From: JAAYZH01 sp964479695
GTDB taxonomy: Bacteria > Bacillota > Clostridia > Saccharofermentanales > Fastidiosipilaceae
Assembly (NCBI GenBank): GCA_964479695.1
Contig: CAYZSO010000008.1
Location: forward strand, 41,668 to 105,667
DNA: 64,000 nt
Direction: 5' to 3'
The notes under the pieces were generated by a model, which was given only the letters and a program-made list of their open reading frames with translations, ran no database searches and was not told the origin of the DNA. Shown here piece after piece: positions 15,485 through 24,207 of this stretch (its first letter is position 1; every line of letters starts with the position of its first letter). Position numbers and translations under genes: made by a program.

Positions 15485-16138
15485 TCATTCGCGATTGGCA
15501 GCGTCTTCATTCCTCTCCACGTCTTCTTCATCCCTCTCCACGTCTTCTCTCTCTTCATCCTCTTCCAGCCTTGTGAACCTCTCTCTCGCATCGATCTGCA
15601 ACTTGGCAATGTTCTCTGCGTTTGTACCTTTAAATCCTGACTTCTGCAAAGCATAGTGAATCGCTCTGTCTATCAGTGTCCGGTTTGTCCTATACTCCGA
15701 ACATATTTCACTGTACATAGTTTTATCCGGGATGAGCACCTTGCTATCGCCCATAAGCATGTACTGCATAATCTTCATAAGGTAGAGGTAGCCCTTTAGC
15801 GACATTTTCATCGGGAGACTGTCAAGTGTCTCCCGGGCTGCCTGCTCTGCTCTTGCTCTTCTCTTCTCAGTTAACAAGTTCTCATAGGGTGTCGGCACTT
15901 CTACCTCAAGATTATGCAAAATCTGTTTAATTTCCGTTGCTGTCTCGTATAGATTTTTGCTGCCATCAAATATGTAATGTGTCTTACCAGTGCCGTCAGC
16001 GAGACCAATATAGCCTTGCTTACGCATAATGTCAGATAATCGGCGCATGACATCCCTGCTATTTGAGGAAATATAGAATTCGGGGGGCGAATCTGCTTCG
16101 TTATGTCCTCCGGTCGGTTCCAAGCCATAGTCTCCCAT
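15485..16138 (-). CDS. Spo0A C-terminal-domain protein lacking a receiver domain
   Basis: The 217-residue protein has, at about 120-190, a Spo0A DNA-binding-like domain: MSLKGYLYLMKIMQYML and MYSEICSEYRTNRTLIDRAI correspond to KGYxYL and the recognition-helix region LYPxIAKxxxTTxxRVERAIRHAI of Spo0A. There is no phosphoacceptor receiver domain; the first 110 residues instead hold an unassigned region (MRRLSDIMRKQGYIGLADGT). The acidic tail is built from a 21-bp tandem repeat (EDVERDEE / EDVERNED). The start at 16138 has a GGAGGT ribosome binding site; upstream codons are the remains of an 18-bp array. A DNA-binding role is inferred from the fold only. Confidence 0.75.
   Translation of the reverse strand: MGDYGLEPTGGHNEADSPPEFYISSNSRDVMRRLSDIMRKQGYIGLADGTGKTHYIFDGSKNLYETATEIKQILHNLEVEVPTPYENLLTEKRRARAEQAARETLDSLPMKMSLKGYLYLMKIMQYMLMGDSKVLIPDKTMYSEICSEYRTNRTLIDRAIHYALQKSGFKGTNAENIAKLQIDARERFTRLEEDEEREDVERDEEDVERNEDAANRE
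15500..15552. repeat. 21-bp tandem repeat in the acidic tail of the Spo0A-C protein
   Basis: Two nearly identical 21-bp units (TTCATTCCTCTCCACGTCTT and TTCATCCCTCTCCACGTCTT, each plus a final C) encode a repeated Glu/Asp-Val-Glu-Arg segment in frame. Confidence 0.8.
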
Positions 16139-16234
16139 ACCAACACCTCCGTGGAGTCTATATTCGCAAGCTTTGGTCTCAAGAGCAAACGGACACATTC
16201 CATATTTCGCGGAATTTATTCGCCGCCCGCCGAC

Positions 16235-16324
16235 CATTTATTCCCCGCCGGTCATTTACTCCCCACCGACCATTTACTCCCCACCGGCCATTTACTCCCC
16301 GCCGGCCATTTACTCCCCACCGAC
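16235..16324. repeat. Five 18-bp tandem repeats spanning a stop codon
   Basis: Five consecutive 18-bp units, the commonest being CATTTACTCCCCACCGAC. Read on the minus strand each unit is GTCGGTGGGGAGTAAATG, that is the last residues Val-Gly-Gly-Glu, the TAA stop and an ATG. The first unit is the end of the TPR/propeller gene; four more copies follow it. Confidence 0.92.
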
Positions 16325-17998
16325 CGAGCCACTAAGGATGGTCCATTCCGTGCCATCCGGGCGGAAGGCAAAGATCTGCCTTGTGTTTGCCCCTTCCGCT
16401 TCGAAACCGATGGAAAACACCCAGTCGCCCAAGTAAGCCAATTCTTCAGACAAATTCGAGGTCAGTGCAGTCGCATCCGCCCCGTTGACTTTCATAGAGT
16501 GTGGTGTAAAAGAAACATAAAAGAGCTTATTACCACCATAATTCAAGTAGAGCGCAGGAACTTCGCTCAGGATCTCCACATCTGTCCCGTCATTTGCAGA
16601 ACGCAAGAGTTGTTCACCATTATTGGCCAGAAAATACAGACGCGAATATTCATCGACAACAAGGTCACTGAATGTGCCTGCCAGAAGTTTCTCCGACTCG
16701 CCGCCAGCCAGAGGCACTCGGTAGAGACCCCGATCCGCCGTACCGGTAAAATAGATCCATTCACCGTCAGGCGCGTAATGTTTGACAGGTAGATCGGTCA
16801 CAGCTTCCGGGGTGCCACCCGCCCGATCGAGCTGCATCAAGCGGCCTTGTCCTCCGCGTTCCAGGAAATAGATCGTGTCACCCCAGACAAGGGGGTTGGC
16901 TGCTGCTATGGTAGACAAGGTCTCAAATCCTGTGCCATCCGTCTTCATTCGGCTAAGGGTATTCCCATCGCTTGCCGAAATAAAATACAGTTCGTCACCC
17001 ACAATGTTCAGTCCTTCCGCTCGGCCCGGGAAGACCAAGCGAGGCGACATCAAGGTTTGCGAGGATACTTGGTAAATGGCCTGCGAAACACTATCCGTGT
17101 AGTAAATCCGGCCATTTTGTTCAGCCGCAATTCCGCGGTAGCGCACGTTGGCAGGCTCATTGCCAAACAAATTCACTTGTGGCGACGGGAGCTCCAGTCC
17201 CCGCATGAGAAGCGTTTTGCGGAAATCCCAATAAGCTCTGACATCGCCATCTTGCACGTAAAAATCACTGACTTTGGTGATGAGGTCTTTTTGGTTCGGC
17301 AAAAGTTCCAGCGATTTCACTCGCAGCTTCGTGGCTTCAGCCGGTTCATTTTGTCTGTCGTAGACTTTGGACAAAGCATTCAGTCTGTCCACAGTCTCCA
17401 GTTCCAAGCCGTCTTCATAGAGTCCCTTCGCCAAGTCAACGTCATTATTTGCCATATAGGCGTCAAAGGCCGGCAGGAGCAGAGCCGATTCCTCCGGGTA
17501 AAATTCGAGGGCTCTTTGGGCAGCAAGGCTGGCTTTCGCATAATATTCATCGTCCAGAAGGCCTTGGATCATCGTCCGATATTCCGAAACATCCGGCACA
17601 TAGTCCGTCCCGCTCGCCAGCAGGCTCTCCGCCAGAGCGTAGTCCTCGGACTGATAAGCGTAGTGGTAGAGCAGGGATCTGTACTCCGGGGTGTCAACCT
17701 TAGCCTCTTCCAAGCGGTTCAAGTAGTCGCCGGCTCTGACATAATCGCCGGTTTCAAGAGATACCCTGGCCTTCCCCAGCAGAGCGGTCACATTCAGTTC
17801 TTCGATCTCGAGAATTTTGTCATAGGACTGGTCCGCACTGGCGTAGGATCCTTGGGCCAAAGCCGCCTCCGCCTCCTCTGCGAGCTGGTTCACCCTTGCT
17901 CGATCCGAGACAAATCGCGCAGTAAACCAGAGTCCCGCCAGAACCAGCAGGACAAGAAGGACACGATATAGGTGGCTGTTTTTCTTCTCTTTTGTCAT
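16310..17998 (-). CDS. Membrane-anchored TPR and DUF5050/propeller-like protein
   Basis: The 562-residue protein has one N-terminal membrane segment (about 11-27, YRVLLVLLVLAGLWFTARF), TPR-like helical repeats from about 35 to 230 (AEAALAQGSYASADQSYDKI, GKARVSLETGDYVRAGDYL), and a C-terminal part of repeated beta units with IYYTDS, LYFISASDG, IYFLERGGQG and IYFTGTADRG, as in DUF5050 or TolB-like propellers. It probably faces outside the membrane. Function is not known. One base separates it from the upstream 134-residue membrane protein gene, so the two are likely co-translated and work together. A 13-mer copy is at 17855-17867. Confidence 0.75.
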   Translation of the reverse strand: MTKEKKNSHLYRVLLVLLVLAGLWFTARFVSDRARVNQLAEEAEAALAQGSYASADQSYDKILEIEELNVTALLGKARVSLETGDYVRAGDYLNRLEEAKVDTPEYRSLLYHYAYQSEDYALAESLLASGTDYVPDVSEYRTMIQGLLDDEYYAKASLAAQRALEFYPEESALLLPAFDAYMANNDVDLAKGLYEDGLELETVDRLNALSKVYDRQNEPAEATKLRVKSLELLPNQKDLITKVSDFYVQDGDVRAYWDFRKTLLMRGLELPSPQVNLFGNEPANVRYRGIAAEQNGRIYYTDSVSQAIYQVSSQTLMSPRLVFPGRAEGLNIVGDELYFISASDGNTLSRMKTDGTGFETLSTIAAANPLVWGDTIYFLERGGQGRLMQLDRAGGTPEAVTDLPVKHYAPDGEWIYFTGTADRGLYRVPLAGGESEKLLAGTFSDLVVDEYSRLYFLANNGEQLLRSANDGTDVEILSEVPALYLNYGGNKLFYVSFTPHSMKVNGADATALTSNLSEELAYLGDWVFSIGFEAEGANTRQIFAFRPDGTEWTILSGSVGGE

Positions 17999-17999
17999 T

Positions 18000-18404
18000 T
18001 CATCTTTCTAAAGGTTCAGCAGATACGATATATTTTGTTCTGGGTGTGACCCTGATCAGATAGCTCTTTCCTGCCTCCAAATTTTCTTCTAAAGGCGAAA
18101 ACACATACTCTTGGCCATTGGCAAAGACCGCAGTCATGGGGAAGCGTACTTGGTTCAGCTCAGCGGTAATAATTTCCGTATGCCCTCCCGCTAGGTCGAT
18201 GCTGTCGAAGAGTCTGGGCCCGATTGAGACAACAGACAAAACCAGGATCGCTATCGCAAGGATGGTCGGGATAAAATACTGCCAAGCCTTCTTCCATTTC
18301 TTCTCCAAGTAAAAACGATAAGACTTGCAAAACAAAGAAAACAGAAGCAAGGCGAGAATGACCACTAGAGCGGTTGTCACAATGAAGAAAATCATAGGGT
18401 TCAC
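18000..18404 (-). CDS. Small membrane protein of unknown function
   Basis: The 134-residue product has two hydrophobic segments at about 4-27 and 45-65 and a C-terminal soluble part of about 65 residues rich in beta-forming residues. I do not recognise a family. Its start overlaps the ligA stop by four bases (ATGA) and its stop is one base before the next gene, so it is translationally coupled to both ligA and the TPR/propeller gene. Confidence 0.7.
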   Translation of the reverse strand: MNPMIFFIVTTALVVILALLLFSLFCKSYRFYLEKKWKKAWQYFIPTILAIAILVLSVVSIGPRLFDSIDLAGGHTEIITAELNQVRFPMTAVFANGQEYVFSPLEENLEAGKSYLIRVTPRTKYIVSAEPLER

Positions 18405-20428
18405 CCAAGCGTGCCGGGATCAGCCAGCACGTCAAGGAATTGTTCTTCGCTTAAAATAGGCACGCCTAAATTCCTTGCCTTGTCCGCTTTGCTTCCGGCC
18501 TTCTCCCCGACAATGACATACGAGGTCTTCGCAGAGACAGAACCTTGTGCAGCAGCGCCATTCGCTCTGATTTTCGCTTCTGCCTCTTCGCGGCTCATGG
18601 AGGTCAACGTTCCCGTAACAACCATACGAAGGCCAGTCCAAGGCAAATCCGCGCCTTCGGAGGCTGCGTAAGTATCCGATTTCATATTCACGCCCAGATC
18701 TTCCAGCTCATGAAGCAAATTTCGATTGGATTCACCGGCAAAAAACGCGTGGATGGACTGAGCGGTCGCAGGTCCGATATCCGGCAGAGCCTGAAGTTCT
18801 TCCGTCGTCGCCGCAGCCAATGCCCAAATATCCGGAAAGGCCTGGGCAAGTCCTCTGGCCGCGGCTGTGCCGATCTGAGGAATTCCCAGCGCGTTCAGCA
18901 AACGACTCAAAGGATTACTCTTCGAACGCTCAATGTTTTCCAGGAGTTTGGTCACGGATTTTTCTCCCCAACCGGGTAGTTCCATGAGCTTCTCCCGATG
19001 TGTTTCCAAACGATAGAGATCGCTGAAACGAGTAATGAAGCCGCCCTCCAAGAGCATTTGTAAGTTGGCCGGTCCCAGCCCTTCAATATTCATGCAATCG
19101 CGTGACGTGAAGTGGATCAAACGCCTGAGCCTCTGAGCCGGGCAGTCGACGCCGGTACAGTAGCTCGCAGCTTCTCCTTCACGTCGGACAATTTCCGAGC
19201 CGCAGGCCGGGCAATGGGTCGGCATGATATAGGGCGTGCTGTCGGGTGGTCTCTGTGAGAAATCGACTTGGACAACTTCCGGGATCACGTCGCCGGCTTT
19301 TTGAATCAGTACCTTGTCGCCGACACGGATGTCCTTGTCGCGAATGAAATCTTCGTTATGCAAAGTGACCCGAGAAATCGTGGAACCGGCAACCGTAACC
19401 GGCTGCAAGAGGGCAAGCGGAGTGATTTTGCCGCTGCGACCTACCTGTACGATGATGTCGTCCACCGTAGTAAACACCTGTTCCGGCGGGTACTTGTAGG
19501 CGCAAGCCCAACGTGGGTACTTGCTTGTCGATCCAAGTTCCGTGCGCAAGGCAAGATCGTTGATTTTTACGACCGCACCGTCGATACCGTAGGGCAATGA
19601 ACCTCTGATCGAACCGATCTCGGCGACTTTGGCCAGAACATCTTCAGGGTCTGTAACGGGTTCGGAGTAGCGGATCACGGGGAAACCTTGAGTTTCCAGA
19701 TAACGGAGACTCTCATAATGGGTTGCGAAAGTAAGTCCTTCAACAAGTTGTACATTGAAACAGAAGAGCGACAAGTCGCGTGACGCGGTGATCTTGCTGT
19801 CCAATTGGCGCAAGGACCCCGCCGCCGCGTTGCGGGGATTCGCAAAGAGTTTCTGACCCAAGTCTTCCTGGCTCCGGTTCAGGTTCGCGAATGCCTCTTC
19901 GGTCATGTACACTTCCCCGCGAACGATGAGGCGGGAAGGAACTTGACCTTCTAGCTTCTTCGGTACGGAGGCCAAAGTCGCCAAGTTCATGGTCACATCT
20001 TCGCCGGTCGTTCCGTCGCCGCGGGTAGCTCCTCGATAATATATTCCGTTCCGGTATTCGAGCGCGACCGATAAGCCATCGATCTTCTGCTCGACGATCC
20101 ATTCCGGCGTACCTTGCACTTGACTCTTGGTTCGCTGGAGGAAGTCCTCCAATTCAGTCAGGGAGAAAACATCCTGAAGGCTTTCCATTTTGACTTCATG
20201 GGTTACTTTTGTAAAAACAGCCGAGGCTTGCCCTCCGATTGTGACAGTCGGAGAATCGGCTGTCGCCCACTCGGGATGTTCACGCTCTATTGTCTCCAGC
20301 TCAGTCAGTAAGCGGTCATATTCCTGGTCCTCGACTAGAGGCTGGTCCAGGTCATAGTACGCTTCATTTAATTCTCTGAGTTTTGCGCGGAGATCCTTGA
20401 CATAGGTTTCGTCAATTCGATCCGCCAT
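18401..20428 (-). CDS. ligA: NAD-dependent DNA ligase
   Basis: The 675-residue enzyme seals nicks in replication and repair. The adenylation lysine is Lys115 in EQKIDGLSV. Following are the OB fold, a four-cysteine zinc finger (CPACGSEIV ... CTGVDCPAQR), the HhH region and a BRCT domain from about residue 590 (LRMVVTGTLTSMSREEAE). The length is typical of LigA. It follows the YdbC-like gene by four bases and overlaps the next gene by four. Confidence 0.97.
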   Translation of the reverse strand: MADRIDETYVKDLRAKLRELNEAYYDLDQPLVEDQEYDRLLTELETIEREHPEWATADSPTVTIGGQASAVFTKVTHEVKMESLQDVFSLTELEDFLQRTKSQVQGTPEWIVEQKIDGLSVALEYRNGIYYRGATRGDGTTGEDVTMNLATLASVPKKLEGQVPSRLIVRGEVYMTEEAFANLNRSQEDLGQKLFANPRNAAAGSLRQLDSKITASRDLSLFCFNVQLVEGLTFATHYESLRYLETQGFPVIRYSEPVTDPEDVLAKVAEIGSIRGSLPYGIDGAVVKINDLALRTELGSTSKYPRWACAYKYPPEQVFTTVDDIIVQVGRSGKITPLALLQPVTVAGSTISRVTLHNEDFIRDKDIRVGDKVLIQKAGDVIPEVVQVDFSQRPPDSTPYIMPTHCPACGSEIVRREGEAASYCTGVDCPAQRLRRLIHFTSRDCMNIEGLGPANLQMLLEGGFITRFSDLYRLETHREKLMELPGWGEKSVTKLLENIERSKSNPLSRLLNALGIPQIGTAAARGLAQAFPDIWALAAATTEELQALPDIGPATAQSIHAFFAGESNRNLLHELEDLGVNMKSDTYAASEGADLPWTGLRMVVTGTLTSMSREEAEAKIRANGAAAQGSVSAKTSYVIVGEKAGSKADKARNLGVPILSEEQFLDVLADPGTLG

Positions 20429-20432
20429 TTTC

Positions 20433-20681
20433 TCAGACCTCGCCGGTGAGCTGATAGGGGTCTTCTTCTTCCAAAATTTCTTTGAGAATAGAAACCTCTT
20501 CTGCTGTCATGGAGCAGCCTTTGCCCATCTTACTGTGATCCGGAGCCCAGTCACGAATGTCGATTTTCGGGTTACCATTGTTCCAACGGACAACGTTGAC
20601 TTCCCGGTTCCAACCGGACTTATTGGTGGAAAGGATACCGACGTTGCGGACGATTTCGTAGCTAAATTCTTTTGTGGCCAT
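20433..20681 (-). CDS. YdbC/PC4-like ssDNA-binding family protein
   Basis: The 82-residue protein matches the YdbC group of the PC4 coactivator-like family, with VGILSTNKSGWNREVNVVRW, IDIRDWAPDHSKMGKGCSMT and a C-terminal helix. Members of this family bind single-stranded DNA. It lies directly upstream of ligA (four-base gap), which fits a role near replication or repair, though its job is not known. Confidence 0.82.
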   Translation of the reverse strand: MATKEFSYEIVRNVGILSTNKSGWNREVNVVRWNNGNPKIDIRDWAPDHSKMGKGCSMTAEEVSILKEILEEEDPYQLTGEV

Positions 20682-20746
20682 ATTTTTCTCCTATGTGTTT
20701 CACTCTGAGGAAAATTATAGCATGAATTTTCAGGATCTAGCGGAGG

Positions 20747-20779
20747 ATCACTTCCGGATCACTTCCGGATCACTTCTCC
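20747..20779. repeat. 11-bp tandem repeat upstream of the YdbC-like gene
   Basis: GGATCACTTCC is repeated three times in a row. The array lies in the divergent gap between the YdbC-like gene and nagA. Confidence 0.7.
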
Positions 20780-20899
20780 CGGGGGTTCTGCCCCGAGGGT
20801 TCTGTGCAGATTTGCTGATTTGCTGAACGGGTGCTGCGAGCCTCCATACCATCCATACCTTCCTGTGTCTTCCGCTCCTGCAGATAATGTCAAGTTCGG

Positions 20900-20905
20900 T
20901 ATAAT
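20900..20905 (+). promoter_or_regulatory. Putative -10 box of nagA
   Basis: A perfect TATAAT lies 43 bases upstream of the nagA start. I see no good -35 at 16-18 bases upstream, so the call is weak. Confidence 0.4.
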
Positions 20906-20947
20906 TATAGAAGCAATTTTTCCTTCTAAACAAGAGAGGTGAAACGT

Positions 20948-22066
20948 ATGATTATTACAAATGCCCGAGTGGTCTCTTCCGACTTTGTCCTCGAAATGCT
21001 GGATCTTCGAGTGCAAGATGGCACCATTACTGCAATTGGCCCACAAGGCTCTTTAGCTCCCGAGCAAGGAGAAGATATTCTTGATCTCTCCGGCAAGATC
21101 CTGGCTCCCGGCATGGTGGATGTGCACGTCCATGGTGCAATGGGAAAAGATACGATGGATGCCTCTGTGGAGTCACTGGATGTGATTAGCCGCTATCTGG
21201 CAGCCCACGGGGTGACTTCCTTCTTGGCGACAACCATGACCATGGCTTTTGAACAAATTGCCCAGGTTTTTGAACTGTCGCCAAAAGTCAGCGGGGCGGA
21301 TCTTCTGGGCTTCCATATGGAAGGCCCTTTCATTAATGCGACGAGACGCGGTGCGCAGAATGAAAAGTTTGTCAGAACGGCTACTCTCGAAGAGATGAAT
21401 CGTTATGTCACGCACCTGCCGATCAAGATTATTACACTGGCCCCTGAAACGGAAGGTGCTTTGGAATTTATCGAAGCTCTTCATGACAAGGTAACCATTT
21501 CATTGGGACACACGGATGCGACCTATGACGAGGCAGCTGCGGCAATTGCTGCCGGCGCTCGCTCGGTCACGCATTGTTTCAATGCCATGCCGCAACTGGT
21601 TTCCCGCCAGCCTGCGGTCATTGGCGCGGCTGTGGAAGCGGGGATTTATGGCGAAGCGATTTGTGACGGACTCCACCTCCATCCGGCAACTGTCTATGCG
21701 ACGTACAAGATGTTTGGTCCTAAACGGATGGTCCTGATCAGCGATGCATTACGAGCGGCCGGTCTGGGTGACGGAACCTACGAATTCGGCGGGCAGCCCA
21801 TGCATGTAGTCGATGGCGTAGCTCGCGTGGACAGCGGATCCATTGCCGGCTCAACCTCAAATGTCTGGCAAAATATGCGCAATTGCGTTTCGTGGAATAT
21901 TCCTATGGGCGATGCAATCCGCATGGGTTCACTGACACCCGCGGAACTCATTGGTGTAGCCGATCGCAAAGGCAGTATTGCTCTTGGCAAAGATGCGGAT
22001 TTTGTTGTGACCAATGATGATTTAGAGGTGCTGGAAGTTTATCTGGCGGGACGTAAATTTGCCTGA
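20948..22066 (+). CDS. nagA: N-acetylglucosamine-6-phosphate deacetylase
   Basis: The 372-residue amidohydrolase removes the acetyl group of GlcNAc-6-P, feeding NagB. Metal and substrate motifs seen are MVDVHVHGAMGKDTMD, HMEGPFINATRRGAQ, SLGHTDATYDEA, VTHCFNAMPQL and LISDALRAAG. A GTG at 20939 extends the frame by three codons, but the ATG at 20948 is correctly spaced from AGAGAGG. Its stop overlaps the following start (TGATG), so the phosphoesterase is co-translated. NagB is on the other strand at 27147-27872. Confidence 0.95.
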   Translation: MIITNARVVSSDFVLEMLDLRVQDGTITAIGPQGSLAPEQGEDILDLSGKILAPGMVDVHVHGAMGKDTMDASVESLDVISRYLAAHGVTSFLATTMTMAFEQIAQVFELSPKVSGADLLGFHMEGPFINATRRGAQNEKFVRTATLEEMNRYVTHLPIKIITLAPETEGALEFIEALHDKVTISLGHTDATYDEAAAAIAAGARSVTHCFNAMPQLVSRQPAVIGAAVEAGIYGEAICDGLHLHPATVYATYKMFGPKRMVLISDALRAAGLGDGTYEFGGQPMHVVDGVARVDSGSIAGSTSNVWQNMRNCVSWNIPMGDAIRMGSLTPAELIGVADRKGSIALGKDADFVVTNDDLEVLEVYLAGRKFA

Positions 22067-23079
22067 TGGAAACGGTAGCAATTATTATTCTAGGCCTGGT
22101 TCTATTGGTGGCGTATGTGATCGGAGCCAGGTCTTTTATTGAGCCACAACAACCGGAATTTACGGAATATGATCTTCCTGAGATGCCGGCGAAAGCGGTG
22201 AAAGCGGCGAATGTGGCGAAGTCGGCGAAGGCGGCCGAGGCGGAGGGTTCTGAATTTGTTGGGAATCAAGATGGCTCCATACTTCGGGGTATCTTTTTCA
22301 GCGATTATCACCATCCTTTGAACCATCTGCCTGTAGAAGTCATTTATACTTTTATTGAAGAGCAAAAACCGGATGTTGTCATCTTCGGGGGCGACATGGG
22401 AAATGGCGTCCAAGACATTCAGGGTTCGTACTTCATCACCGGCCGCATAGCCGCTTATTGTCAGGACAAAGGGATTCCTTTTGTGGCGATCCGCGGAAAC
22501 CATGATGATGGGCTGGATCCTGCGGAGGCAGCACAATATGGCTACTCTCTGTTGGTCAACGAACACTACAATGTGAAGGCTCAAGATGGCTCTTGGTGGC
22601 AGCTCTTAGGTCTGGAAGATATTCGACTTGGTAAAGGTGATCCGGGGGCGGCTTTGGCCGCAAGATCCGCCAGATCTCCTGAACTTCCCGAAGGTCAGAG
22701 CGAGATACCCTCGGCCAGACGAATTCTCCTGGCGCATAATCCTGATCAGATCCTCTCGCTCGAGCGAACTTCCGGCGCATTTTGTCTCAGTGGACATTTT
22801 CATGGCGGGCAGATCCGACTCCCCTTTCATGCCGAATTTTCGATGTTGAGAAGTGAGATCCTCTGTCGTTTAGGGTTTACAGCCGGTGTTTACCAGATCC
22901 ATGGGATCACTCATTTTATTTCCAGAGGCTACGGCAATGTGCTCTTCCCTAACCGCTTGGGGGTGAGACCTGAAATTTCCTGCCTTACGTTTCATGAAAC
23001 AGATCCGGTTGATTCCGGTGAGAACGATCGGCGAATTGCTGCCTATATTCAAGAGAATCAGCTGACGCCATTGACTTAA
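22066..23079 (+). CDS. Membrane-anchored metallophosphoesterase (YkuE/YaeI-like)
   Basis: The 337-residue protein has an N-terminal membrane segment (3-21), an Ala/Lys-rich linker made of short repeats (AKAVKAANVAKSAKAAEAEG, encoded by degenerate 9-bp units), and a calcineurin-like phosphoesterase domain with FFSDYHH, GGDMGNG, IRGNHDDG, LLAHNPD and SGHFHGGQIRLP. The first metal site has FSDYH where DxH (SDxH) is expected, which is acceptable. It resembles YkuE/YaeI enzymes that cleave UDP-lipid or related phosphoesters, but the substrate is unknown. It overlaps nagA by one base. A 13-mer copy is at 22647-22659. Confidence 0.88.
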   Translation: METVAIIILGLVLLVAYVIGARSFIEPQQPEFTEYDLPEMPAKAVKAANVAKSAKAAEAEGSEFVGNQDGSILRGIFFSDYHHPLNHLPVEVIYTFIEEQKPDVVIFGGDMGNGVQDIQGSYFITGRIAAYCQDKGIPFVAIRGNHDDGLDPAEAAQYGYSLLVNEHYNVKAQDGSWWQLLGLEDIRLGKGDPGAALAARSARSPELPEGQSEIPSARRILLAHNPDQILSLERTSGAFCLSGHFHGGQIRLPFHAEFSMLRSEILCRLGFTAGVYQIHGITHFISRGYGNVLFPNRLGVRPEISCLTFHETDPVDSGENDRRIAAYIQENQLTPLT

Positions 23080-23092
23080 CGTTAAGGAACTT

Positions 23093-23125
23093 GATGTGAA
23101 GGAACTTGACGTGAACCGGCCAGCC
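23093..23125. repeat. 15-bp tandem repeat after the phosphoesterase gene
   Basis: AAGGAACTTGATGTG and AAGGAACTTGACGTG are adjacent, beginning about 15 bases after the stop codon. Confidence 0.75.
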
Positions 23126-23156
23126 GGTCGGCTCGAAACAACGACTCGTGTCTTAT

Positions 23157-23188
23157 AAAAAAACGGAGTGCGAACACTCCGTTTTTTC
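23157..23188. terminator. Bidirectional terminator between the phosphoesterase gene and fba
   Basis: A perfect stem AAACGGAGTG / CACTCCGTTT with loop CGAA is flanked by A on the left and T on the right, so it can stop transcription from both converging genes. Confidence 0.92.
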
Positions 23189-23216
23189 AGCAATTCAATG
23201 GGTTGATAGTACGGTT

Positions 23217-24152
23217 TTACACCTTGCCGTTACAGCCCAGAACGTTCACGATCTTGTGAGCGACCATGTCCTTGACAGCCTGACGAGCCGGCTTCAGATA
23301 TTGACGAGGGTCGAAGTCAGAAGGATGCTCGGCGAAGTATTTGCGAATCGTTCCGGTCATGGCCAGACGAATATCGGAATCGATATTGATCTTGCAGACG
23401 GCAGAGCGCGCAGCCTGGCGGAGCATATCCTCCGGAATACCGATCGCATCCGGCATGTTGCCGCCGTATTTGTTAATCATCTCAACATATTCAGGAACAA
23501 CAGAAGAAGCACCGTGGAGAACAATCGGGAAGCCCGGAAGTCTCTCCGTAACTTCATCCAAGATATCGAAGCGCAGCTGCGGTTTCGTACCCGGTTTGAA
23601 CTTATAGGCACCATGGGAAGTGCCGATCGCAATCGCCAGAGAATCAACCCCGGTGCGGGTTACGAAATCCTGAACTTGCGCGGGCTTGGTGTAAGAAGCA
23701 TCCTCAGCATCCACTTGCACTTCATCTTCAACTCCGGCCAAAGTCCCCAGTTCGCCTTCAACCGTGACATTGTACTTATGCGCGTATTCAACGACCCGGG
23801 AAGTGAGGGCAATATTCTCTTCATAAGGAAGGCTCGAACCATCGATCATCACGGAAGTGAAACCGCCGTCGATACAGCTCTTGCACAGTTCGAAACTGTC
23901 ACCGTGGTCCAAGTGAAGGGCGATGGGTAGGTCGGTCTCAATCAGCGCAGCTTCAACCAATTTGATCAAATAGGTATGGTTGGCGTAGGCTCTGGCGCCT
24001 TTCGAAACTTGAAGGATTAAGGGTGCTTGAAGTTCCTTAGCTGCCTCGGTAATCCCCTGAATGATTTCCATGTTGTTGACGTTGAAAGCACCTATGGCAT
24101 ACCCGCCATCATAGGCCTTTGCGAACATGTCCTTTGTGTTGACTAATGGCAT
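23217..24152 (-). CDS. fba: Class II fructose-1,6-bisphosphate aldolase
   Basis: The 311-residue protein has the class II signatures: GAFNVNNMEIIQGI at the start, the metal-binding HLDHGDSFELCK, VEGELGTLAGVED and GTSHGAYK and the phosphate-binding HGASSVVPEY. It splits fructose-1,6-bisphosphate in glycolysis. A GGAG-type ribosome binding site precedes the ATG. It stands between a terminator and valS and may be expressed alone. Confidence 0.95.
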   Translation of the reverse strand: MPLVNTKDMFAKAYDGGYAIGAFNVNNMEIIQGITEAAKELQAPLILQVSKGARAYANHTYLIKLVEAALIETDLPIALHLDHGDSFELCKSCIDGGFTSVMIDGSSLPYEENIALTSRVVEYAHKYNVTVEGELGTLAGVEDEVQVDAEDASYTKPAQVQDFVTRTGVDSLAIAIGTSHGAYKFKPGTKPQLRFDILDEVTERLPGFPIVLHGASSVVPEYVEMINKYGGNMPDAIGIPEDMLRQAARSAVCKINIDSDIRLAMTGTIRKYFAEHPSDFDPRQYLKPARQAVKDMVAHKIVNVLGCNGKV

Positions 24153-24207
24153 ACAATTCTCTCCTTTTTATATGCAAATGCAAATTCCATTTCCAGAACT
24201 AATCTTA

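Noticed and set aside
16235..16324. Possible CRISPR array
   Set aside because: The 18-bp units follow one another without unique spacers, and there are no cas genes; the units copy the end of the adjacent gene.
16847..17971. A 374-codon open frame on the plus strand
   Set aside because: It lies wholly antisense to the TPR/propeller gene, has no ribosome binding site and its translation looks like the complement of a coding frame.
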